This document shows positions 7,733 to 13,550 of a stretch of 13,796 bases of DNA, piece by piece. The position numbers were made by a program, and so were the translations under genes. The notes beneath the pieces were generated by a model. It saw only the letters and a program-made list of their open reading frames with translations, was not told the origin of the DNA and ran no database searches. The stretch's first letter is position 1. Each line of letters opens with the position of its first letter. The DNA comes from an uncultured Sulfurovum sp. Lineage in GTDB: Bacteria > Campylobacterota > Campylobacteria > Campylobacterales > Sulfurovaceae. Where the stretch lies: the NCBI GenBank assembly GCA_902727905.1, contig CACVAR010000371.1, positions 1 to 13,796 of the forward strand, read 5' to 3'.

Positions 7733-8830
7733 ATGGCACAAAAATCAATTTTATTACTCTCAACAGGTGGAACAATTGCTGGTAATGTAGCAGGTAATAA
7801 TGAACATGTTGATGCACAAGGCTTTAGTGAACTATTGTCAAATGTTACAGTAATGGTAAAAGATCAATGGAATATTAGTTTAAAGGTGACAGCTAATGAT
7901 TTAAAAGACAGAGAAGGTGAAGTTGTAAACGTAGACAGTTCAAATATCCTACCTCTTCATTGGGAACTTTTATCTGATACAATTCATGAAAATTATGATG
8001 ATTATGATGCATTTGTAATCACACACGGAACAAATACATTAGGCTATACGGCATCAGCACTCTCTTTTGTTTTTGAAAATATTAATAAACCTGTCATCGT
8101 AACAGGTTCACAAGTACCCATAGATTTTCCTGGTTCAGATGCAGTTATGAACTTAGACAATGCAATACGTGTTGCTGTTTGGCCCTTTCATCCAATTAGA
8201 GGGGTTGTTACTGTTTTTGGTAGTCATATTATATCAGGAACACGTTCTAAGAAAAATACAGAATTTGATTATGATGCTTTTAAATCTTTTAGTACAGGTA
8301 GTTTAGGACGAATTGGAAGAATTATAGATATAAATGAAGAAAACTTAATGAAACATAATGCCTACTATGAAAAAGGCTCAGAAATAGCCTTTAGCAAAGA
8401 GAGTTTAATTGTTAAAAATCATTTTGATATGAATATCGCATCACTTACAGAGTTTCCAGGTTTAACTAATGAGTTCTTAATAGGTTTACATAAACATAGT
8501 CATATAAAAGGAGTAATCATTAGAGCATTCGGAGCTGGTGATATGAGTGAACACTTACATGAAAGTTTACAATATTTTCAAAAAAATAAAATTCCTGTTA
8601 TTATTACCACACAAGCACCAAATGGAAATAGTAATTTTCTTGTTAATGAACCAGGTCAAATTATTAGTAAGAATAAATGGGCGATTCCTGCCTTTGATAT
8701 GAGTATAGAAGCTCAAACGACAAAATTAGCTTGGTTAATTGGTCAAAAGAAAAGTTATGGTGAAATGTTAGAAATTATGTCGAATAATATCAAAGGTGAA
8801 TTAAACATCCTCAAAGAACGAAAACAATAA
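7733..8830 (+). CDS. asparaginase-family amidohydrolase with altered active-site motif
   Basis: A 365-residue member of the L-asparaginase (N-terminal nucleophile-type Thr) family, close in length to cytoplasmic type I enzymes and without a signal peptide. STGGTIAG carries the nucleophile T14 (E. coli AnsB T12). DSSNI (68-72) is the substrate-binding loop, TGSQVP (124-129) is conserved, and SKKNTEFD places K173 at AnsB K162. The second motif reads HGTNT (98-102) where the family has HGTDT: T100 is kept but the Asp equivalent to AnsB D90 is N101 (codon AAT at 8033-8035). D90 is part of the Thr-Lys-Asp triad and contacts the substrate amino group, so a changed or reduced activity is likely. The C-terminus (KLAWLIG, GEL) is family-typical. 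The racemase-fusion gene follows after 21 bp, suggesting one operon and a shared substrate. Ordinary asparaginase activity should not be assumed. Confidence 0.88.
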   Translation: MAQKSILLLSTGGTIAGNVAGNNEHVDAQGFSELLSNVTVMVKDQWNISLKVTANDLKDREGEVVNVDSSNILPLHWELLSDTIHENYDDYDAFVITHGTNTLGYTASALSFVFENINKPVIVTGSQVPIDFPGSDAVMNLDNAIRVAVWPFHPIRGVVTVFGSHIISGTRSKKNTEFDYDAFKSFSTGSLGRIGRIIDINEENLMKHNAYYEKGSEIAFSKESLIVKNHFDMNIASLTEFPGLTNEFLIGLHKHSHIKGVIIRAFGAGDMSEHLHESLQYFQKNKIPVIITTQAPNGNSNFLVNEPGQIISKNKWAIPAFDMSIEAQTTKLAWLIGQKKSYGEMLEIMSNNIKGELNILKERKQ

Positions 8831-8851
8831 GAGTAAAGGATAGGTAATTAT

Positions 8852-10186
8852 ATGGAGAAAAATAATTCTATTAAATTTTTAGAAAAATATAATCTTTGGT
8901 ATATTCAAAATAAAAATTCAAAAGCTACTTCTTGTAAAGATGCTGCATATAAGCGTAAAAGGTTGGGTTCAAGAGGGATACCTTTATATGATGAACTTAA
9001 AAGTATGGCAGCAAAAACTAAAATAGATGGAGAAATAGTATATGTATTTGCTCATTGTCGAGCAAATGCTTATTTAGATTTGAATAAAGTTTCTAATGTT
9101 TTAGGCTCTACTGAAATCGAGCGATTAAGTATTGATGAGTTGAAAAATAATTTTAATGCAGAGTATGGAACAGTAAACCCCTTTCAAGATAATAAGACAT
9201 TAGTTCAAATATTTGATAAAGATATTTTTAATTTTTATACTGCTCCTCATACTTTAATTACTAATGGGGGAGAATTTACTATTTCAATTGAATTTAATCC
9301 AAGTGAGATCATTAAAACATTAAAAAAGGTAAATAAAAAAGTTTTAAAAACTAATATTATTCAAGAAGAAACTAAACGAAAATATGACCGTTCTAGTATA
9401 GGTATTATTACAGGAAATGGACCAGATAGTGGCATGTTTCTTTGGAAACAAATCAATGATAGGATTAATGATAAACTTTCAAAACTAGGAATGCATGGAG
9501 GGGATTTATCTTATCCTAGAGTTATTGTAAACTCTATTCCTGAAATGGGTCTTTCAATGGAGTTAGAAGCAAGAGAAGATGAAGTTTGGAATCATTTAAA
9601 GGAAGCTGTTCATACTTTATGTAGAAGTAACATTCACTATTTAACTTTGGCATGTCATACCACACAATATTTTGAAGAAGAAATAAAACTGATTTGTACT
9701 CAGTATAATGTTATATTCTATTCAATGGTAGATGTAGTTGAAGAGTATATTGAAAAAAATAATCTTAAAGACTTAACAGTTTTTGCAATTCCTGCTGTAT
9801 CAAATCTTGGAGAATATAGTGCATATGGAAGATTAAAAAAGAATAAAAATATTGAAGTTACTTCTATGAAAAGTGAAGTTGAAGGGGAGATGCAAAGCCT
9901 TGGCTATCATATTAAAACTTTAAAATCTGGAGAAAAGGATCCTGAAGCTATTAATAGATTACGAAGTTTGATAAAAAAAGGAACAAATGGAGAAAATGCA
10001 TTAATCGCATTAACAGAGTTATCAATAACCTTGGAAAAACATGAAAGTAATAAAAATAAGGGAAAAAGTAAATTCAATTTAATTGATGGGCTTCAATTAT
10101 ATGCAGAAAAGATGGCAAATGTTTATTTAGAAACTTTACCTAGAATTAATGAGAATCATGAAGATGAAATGTGGGAGAATTGTTAA
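8852..10186 (+). CDS. fusion of YbaK-type tRNA-editing domain and Asp/Glu racemase-like domain
   Basis: Two enzymes in one 444-residue chain. Residues about 45-160 resemble the YbaK/ProX aminoacyl-tRNA deacylase fold: AAKTKIDG with K55 near the expected catalytic Lys, YLDLNKVSNVLG, SIDELKNNF, GTVNPFQDN and NGGEFTISIEFNPSEI. Residues about 181-430 resemble Asp/Glu racemases: GIITGNGPDSG (184-194) is the GIIGGMGP motif and LACHTTQ holds the first catalytic cysteine, C268. The second site, normally GCTEL, reads ALTEL (386-390), so the second cysteine is L387. A two-base racemase mechanism is therefore not possible in the usual form, and the domain may be one-directional, a lyase or a binding domain. 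A basic N-terminal 40 residues could help bind tRNA. AAAGGATAGG precedes the ATG. The fold calls are by motif reading; the YbaK part is less certain than the racemase part. Confidence 0.8.
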   Translation: MEKNNSIKFLEKYNLWYIQNKNSKATSCKDAAYKRKRLGSRGIPLYDELKSMAAKTKIDGEIVYVFAHCRANAYLDLNKVSNVLGSTEIERLSIDELKNNFNAEYGTVNPFQDNKTLVQIFDKDIFNFYTAPHTLITNGGEFTISIEFNPSEIIKTLKKVNKKVLKTNIIQEETKRKYDRSSIGIITGNGPDSGMFLWKQINDRINDKLSKLGMHGGDLSYPRVIVNSIPEMGLSMELEAREDEVWNHLKEAVHTLCRSNIHYLTLACHTTQYFEEEIKLICTQYNVIFYSMVDVVEEYIEKNNLKDLTVFAIPAVSNLGEYSAYGRLKKNKNIEVTSMKSEVEGEMQSLGYHIKTLKSGEKDPEAINRLRSLIKKGTNGENALIALTELSITLEKHESNKNKGKSKFNLIDGLQLYAEKMANVYLETLPRINENHEDEMWENC

Positions 10187-10252
10187 CAATTGAGTGTAAA
10201 TATTAAGTTTAATTATATTTTTAATATTAGTTAGTTTGATTTTATTATACTA

Positions 10253-10258
10253 TATAAT
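10253..10258 (+). promoter_or_regulatory. -10 box for the membrane protein/transporter/acetyltransferase unit
   Basis: TATAAT occurs 26 bases before the ATG at 10285, in the 98-bp gap after the racemase-fusion gene. No clear -35 box is seen at the right distance. It suggests that the last three genes of the cluster can be transcribed separately from the first two. Confidence 0.4.
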
Positions 10259-10284
10259 TAAATATTTTTCATTAAAGGAAATAG

Positions 10285-11208
10285 ATGAATAAACATATTA
10301 TGGTAACTTTACTGGGGCTTTTTTTAGGAATAGTATTGACATACTTTGAGAACAAAACAGGCTTAACTTTACCTGATAATATAATTATCTCAATTCTAAT
10401 TATAATGCTTCTTGAACTTTTATTTCTTTCTTCTTCTATTTCTGAACATAGCAAGGAAATCAAAAATGTATTACATGATACTATCGTATTTAATAAGATT
10501 GAAAATCCAAAAGTTAAAGCTAAGATTATTGAGATAAGTCAATTGATATTGAAACTTGATGATAAAAGGAAAGAACAGGATCAAGATGAAATTTTTGATT
10601 TATTTTATGGAAGAACTCCCGATTACTTACATGAATGTAGTGTAAACTTAGAAGCAATGCTTAACAATGGGATAGCAGCTGTTGAAAAGAAAACTAAAAA
10701 TTATTGGAAAGACTATGTTATTAAAGGTGTTAAAAAGTCTCTTTGGACGACTAATATTCCTGAACACCAAAAGTCTTATGGGAGAACCAATAATCCAGAA
10801 TTATTAGATGCACAAAATAAAGCTATTCAAAATAATATTCAAATTACTAGAGTATTTATAATTAATAAACCTCGTGTTTCTGAAAAGATGGACAACTTAA
10901 AGGATACTATGAAAGCCCAACATGACATAGGTATTGATGTAAAGGTATTAGAGTATAAATCTTTAGAAGAAATTTATGAATCGGGAAAGTATTCAGTTGA
11001 AATTGGTTTAGACTTTATGATTCTAGATGAAAGAATTCTTTATATAACTTCTATAGAAAGTAAAAATAATCCTCAATCAGAAGTGAATTTAACTGAGTTA
11101 ATTAATCATAATGAATTATTAAAAGAAGCAAAAAGTTTCCAAGAGATTATTAATATCAGAGCTAAACCTTTTGAAGAATGGGAGAAATCATTAATTGAAA
11201 ATACATAA
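10285..11208 (+). CDS. membrane protein with two N-terminal helices and a possible PLD-like cytosolic domain
   Basis: A 307-residue protein. Two hydrophobic helices (about 4-20 and 32-50) form a hairpin that leaves both ends in the cytoplasm. A helical, charged region (55-150) follows, then an alpha/beta domain (150-255) with regularly spaced strands: KSLWTTNI (151-158), ITRVFII (187-193), GIDVKVLE (216-223) and DFMILDERILYI (243-254). This spacing resembles the degenerate phospholipase-D-like domains of some bacterial sensor and defence proteins, which keep a D-x-x-I-x-D-type strand but lack the HKD catalytic motif. No HKD motif is present here, so it is more likely a ligand-binding or sensor domain. 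The family is not firmly recognised. AAAGGAA lies 5 bases before the ATG. The next gene, a transporter, starts 17 bp downstream. Confidence 0.75.
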   Translation: MNKHIMVTLLGLFLGIVLTYFENKTGLTLPDNIIISILIIMLLELLFLSSSISEHSKEIKNVLHDTIVFNKIENPKVKAKIIEISQLILKLDDKRKEQDQDEIFDLFYGRTPDYLHECSVNLEAMLNNGIAAVEKKTKNYWKDYVIKGVKKSLWTTNIPEHQKSYGRTNNPELLDAQNKAIQNNIQITRVFIINKPRVSEKMDNLKDTMKAQHDIGIDVKVLEYKSLEEIYESGKYSVEIGLDFMILDERILYITSIESKNNPQSEVNLTELINHNELLKEAKSFQEIINIRAKPFEEWEKSLIENT

Positions 11209-11225
11209 TTTTAGGTTATGTAACA

Positions 11226-12071
11226 ATGTTGGAAAATATTAATTATGTTTACTTAGCTATCTTAAGTGCTTTTTTTGCATCTATTTCTAATGTATTAGTC
11301 AAAAGTATTCTTAGCACTGTAAGTAGTAAAGATATACTTGGTATAAACTTTATGATAATGGGAGTTATATTATTATTATTCTCTCCTCTTTTTTTTCAAT
11401 TAAAGTTTTCTTTTTTTGTGATTGGTATATTAATATCTATTATAGTTATTGATACATTTGCTAATTATTATTATTTTAGAGCACTCGAAAAGGCTGAAGC
11501 TTCTATTGTAACACCTCTTTTATCTTTAGCTCCTGTATTTACATTTATCTTTGCCTGGCTTTTTCTTGATGACAAAGTAAGTTTTTTTAATTTTTTTATA
11601 GCAATTATCATTATGATGGTAACAATTGCATTTTCAACAGACTTTTCTAAATTTAAATTTTTCTTATCTCAAACATTATTTCCTGCGATATTATCTTCAG
11701 TTCTATTTGGTCTTTCAGCTATCCCCTCAAAATATTTATTAAGTAATGAAATGATTAATGTTTTAACTTTATATGAAATAAGAGCTATTTCGATTGGATT
11801 CATAGCATTTTTTATATTTGGAACGGGTAGGAAGGTTTTAAAAGTTGAACACTACAAAAAACTTTTTATTAGAAGTTTTTTTGTAATGGGAAAGTGGTTT
11901 TTTCTTTATTATGCTTTAAAAAAAGGTAGTGCAGGTCTTACAATGACTTTAGCAAATATAACACCTATATTTGTTTTTATATTAAGCTTGATTTTTTTAC
12001 AAGAAAAATTTACCTTAAAAAAAATATTAGCTATAATTAGTATAGTAATTCTTATATATATTATAAATTAA
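11226..12071 (+). CDS. EamA-family (drug/metabolite) transporter
   Basis: A 281-residue protein made almost entirely of about ten membrane helices in two homologous halves (roughly 8-140 and 150-280), the layout of EamA/DMT transporters. Family signatures include a short-loop first helix pair ending in KAEASIVTPLLSLAPVFTFIFAWLFLDDKVS and its repeat KKGSAGLTMTLANITPIFVFILSLIFLQEKFT: the Pro-containing helix followed by the acidic/Lys loop is characteristic. Members export amino acids, nucleosides or other small metabolites from the inner membrane, and the substrate cannot be read from the sequence. Placement among amino-acid enzymes suggests export of an amino acid or derivative. Only a weak AGG, 10 bases before the ATG, serves as a ribosome binding site; the 17-bp gap to the upstream gene suggests coupling. 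Confidence 0.9.
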   Translation: MLENINYVYLAILSAFFASISNVLVKSILSTVSSKDILGINFMIMGVILLLFSPLFFQLKFSFFVIGILISIIVIDTFANYYYFRALEKAEASIVTPLLSLAPVFTFIFAWLFLDDKVSFFNFFIAIIIMMVTIAFSTDFSKFKFFLSQTLFPAILSSVLFGLSAIPSKYLLSNEMINVLTLYEIRAISIGFIAFFIFGTGRKVLKVEHYKKLFIRSFFVMGKWFFLYYALKKGSAGLTMTLANITPIFVFILSLIFLQEKFTLKKILAIISIVILIYIIN

Positions 12072-12085
12072 AAAAGGATTTGATT

Positions 12086-12631
12086 ATGTTGCAAAATTTT
12101 ACTATTGAGTTTATGTCAGAAACAAACGTTAAAAATATAAAAGATAAGTTAAGAGATTTACTTTCTGTCGTAGACTATGAATTTGTCCCCTCTTTATCTT
12201 CAAGAGATGGTACAACACAAACAGCACTTTCATCCTCTGAAAAAACATTAGAGTTAGATAGTTATTTTAAAGGAATGATGGAACAGATAAATATTGTAAT
12301 GTTATCTAATGATAATTTATTAGGATTTGTCTCCTTTCGTCATAATCATATGCTAGATTCTCTAGAAGGATATTCCCCTTGTACCTATTTGAGTACTATA
12401 GCTGTTAATCCAAGATTTAGAGGAGGAAAAGTAGCGACAAAACTATATAGTTTTATGATGAATGAAGTAGCTGCAAAATATCCTTCAAACTATCTTCTTA
12501 CAAGAACGTGGTCTACAAATGAAATACATATAAAACTTTTAAAGAATTTGGGTTTCCAGTTAGTTAAAACGGTTGAGAATCAAAGAGGTGGAGGAATTGA
12601 TACAGTATATTATGCCTTTAATCAAAGGTAA
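12086..12631 (+). CDS. GNAT-family N-acetyltransferase
   Basis: A 181-residue GCN5-related acetyltransferase that would move acetyl from acetyl-CoA to an amine. The acetyl-CoA site is seen in STIAVNPRFRGGKVATKLYSF: strand beta4 followed by the RxxGxxA pyrophosphate-binding loop. Before it come NLLGFVSFRHN (beta3) and after it NYLLTRTWSTNEIHIKLLKNLGFQLVK (the conserved N-x-x-x-x-x-L-x-x-x-GF segment), giving a complete single domain. AGGA (12075-12078) is 7 bases from the ATG at 12086 and only 1 base from an in-frame TTG at 12080, so the ATG is the start. The gene begins 14 bp after the transporter gene and ends the unit. The acceptor is unknown. From context an amino-acid-like amine is a reasonable guess, as in GNAT self-resistance enzymes. 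Confidence 0.88.
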   Translation: MLQNFTIEFMSETNVKNIKDKLRDLLSVVDYEFVPSLSSRDGTTQTALSSSEKTLELDSYFKGMMEQINIVMLSNDNLLGFVSFRHNHMLDSLEGYSPCTYLSTIAVNPRFRGGKVATKLYSFMMNEVAAKYPSNYLLTRTWSTNEIHIKLLKNLGFQLVKTVENQRGGGIDTVYYAFNQR

Positions 12632-12670
12632 GAGTATAGGGACTAGAAAGAGATACTTTACCCTTAATCC

Positions 12671-12706
12671 AAGATAATATTTAAAGCATTTTTAAAATCT
12701 TTTTTT
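12671..12706 (+). terminator. AT-only hairpin plus T-run after the acetyltransferase gene
   Basis: AAGAT (12671-12675) pairs with ATCTT (12697-12701), and inside it TTTAAA (12680-12685) pairs with TTTAAA (12691-12696) around a 5-base loop, with a 4-base bulge on the left arm. A T-run to 12706 follows. The hairpin contains few G-C pairs, so the call is moderate. It sits 40 bases after the stop codon and just before the first 53-bp repeat. Confidence 0.4.
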
Positions 12707-12714
12707 CAAATCCC

Positions 12715-12767
12715 TGAATGTTTGCCAACTCCCATTCATGGTGGATAAAATTCATCCTACAAATTTT
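12715..12767. repeat. 53-bp direct repeat, copy 1 (REP-like)
   Basis: It matches 13121-13173 in the same orientation at 48 of 53 positions, with no gaps. Differences are at repeat positions 5, 10, 25, 36 and 42. On the minus strand it contains GTAG followed by an imperfect hairpin around a central ATTTTAT, then GGGAGTTGG. A GTAG or GGAG foot before an imperfect palindrome is the layout of REP elements moved by RAYT (Y1 transposase) proteins. No RAYT gene is in the window. It ends 5 bases before the antitoxin promoter. Confidence 0.8.
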
Positions 12768-12772
12768 CAACC

Positions 12773-12801
12773 TTGACAAATCTAAAAAACACATCTAGAA
12801 T
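12773..12801 (+). promoter_or_regulatory. sigma-70 promoter of the orphan antitoxin
   Basis: TTGACA (12773-12778), a 17-base spacer, then TAGAAT (12796-12801): a perfect -35 and a 5/6 -10 at the ideal distance. Transcription would start near 12808, giving a leader of about 28 bases with AGGA (12824-12827) 8 bases before the ATG at 12836. It is the best promoter in the window. Confidence 0.8.
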
Positions 12802-12835
12802 AGTACTAAATAAAATACTAAAAAGGATATTCATT

Positions 12836-13093
12836 ATGACACGAATTTTAGCAAACTACACGACAACTATTTCTGAACTTAAAAAAAGTCCATCTTCTGT
12901 CATTGAAAATGCAAATGGTGAAAGCATTGCTATTTTAAATCATAACAAAGTCAGTGCTTACCTTGTACCAAGTGAAGTGTATGAGAATATGATGGATATG
13001 TTGGATGAGTATTATTTGATGCAAAAAGTGAGAGAAAGACTTGAGTATAAAGAAAGTGACTTGATAGAGGTTTCACTATTAGATAAATTATAA
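12836..13093 (+). CDS. orphan Phd/YefM-family antitoxin
   Basis: An 85-residue Phd/YefM protein. The N-terminal DNA-binding and dimerisation domain is clear: TTTISELKKSPSSVIENANGESIAILNHNKVSAYLVPSEVYENM (9-52) carries the family pattern of S-x-L-K-x-x-P, the Gly turn, the I-A-I-L-N-H-N-K strand and AYLVP. A Met/Glu-rich helix and an acidic tail (YKESDLIEVSLLDKL) form the toxin-binding part. No RelE, Doc, YoeB or other toxin gene lies next to it: the gap of 69 bases to the next stop codon is filled by the second repeat. It therefore acts alone, as a remnant, as a repressor, or as an anti-toxin against a toxin elsewhere. The in-frame TTG at 12773 is the -35 box, not a start. Two 53-bp repeats enclose gene and promoter. 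Confidence 0.9.
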   Translation: MTRILANYTTTISELKKSPSSVIENANGESIAILNHNKVSAYLVPSEVYENMMDMLDEYYLMQKVRERLEYKESDLIEVSLLDKL

Positions 13094-13120
13094 ACCTTCT
13101 TAAGCCTTTCGGCGAAACAT

Positions 13121-13173
13121 TGAAAGTTTACCAACTCCCATTCACGGTGGATAAAATTCACCCTACGAATTTT
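13121..13173. repeat. 53-bp direct repeat, copy 2 (REP-like)
   Basis: It is the second copy of 12715-12767, starting 406 bp after it. On the minus strand GTAG precedes GGTGAATTTTATCCACC, which folds as GGTG/CACC and AT/AT arms with one mismatch and a TTT loop, a better hairpin than in copy 1. The TAG of GTAG (13165-13163) is the stop codon of the membrane protein gene on the minus strand, so the repeat overlaps that gene by 11 bases. Confidence 0.8.
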
Positions 13174-13504
13174 TTCTATTACTAAAATAAACCACCAACC
13201 CAGAAACAAGTAACATCGTCAACTGCCACATGGGTATAAATAAAAAAGAAAACTTATGTTCTAGGTTATCTTCCATGTAGGTTGTGTCTATTAAAAAGTA
13301 AAGTCCTACGAAAATAACAAAAATGGCTGTTGCATAAGCTGTGTATTTAGCTGTAGGGTGGTTTGATATTTTTAAAATATAAAGAGTAGTTAAGTAAGGG
13401 GCAATGGCAAAAGATAGATAGCCAAATGCTAAGGATTGTTCTAAGCCTAAAGCTAAAGTAATAATTATGGCGAGAAGTGTTAGAATGTATAATATAGTTT
13501 TCAT
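13163..13504 (-). CDS. small four-helix membrane protein
   Basis: A 113-residue protein with four likely membrane helices (about 3-21, 26-45, 55-73 and 90-107), a short acidic loop YMEDNLEHK before the last helix and a basic tail NRKNS, giving cytoplasmic ends by the positive-inside rule. I do not recognise the family. The start ATG at 13504 lacks a Shine-Dalgarno sequence but no better in-frame start exists upstream. The gene is divergent from the metal-binding protein gene, with 46 bp between the two starts, so the two may share a regulatory region. The stop codon lies inside the second 53-bp repeat, so the last residues come from repeat DNA and the original C-terminus may have been different. 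Confidence 0.65.
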   Translation of the reverse strand: MKTILYILTLLAIIITLALGLEQSLAFGYLSFAIAPYLTTLYILKISNHPTAKYTAYATAIFVIFVGLYFLIDTTYMEDNLEHKFSFLFIPMWQLTMLLVSGLVVYFSNRKNS

Positions 13505-13550
13505 GGTTGGAGTTTAACATATAGACTTTAACTTTAGAAGAAAAGGATAG

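Noticed and set aside
13094..13120. TTTCG-G-CGAAA hairpin after the antitoxin gene as a terminator
   Set aside because: The stem is 5 bp with an impossibly small loop and there is no T-run after it.
12715..13173. Integron gene cassette with attC sites around the antitoxin
   Set aside because: The repeats lack the RYYYAAC and GTTRRRY core sites in the right arrangement and are shorter than typical attC sites. No integrase is visible.
12836..13173. Complete toxin-antitoxin pair at the Phd/YefM gene
   Set aside because: No toxin frame exists between the antitoxin stop and the repeat, nor directly upstream on either strand.
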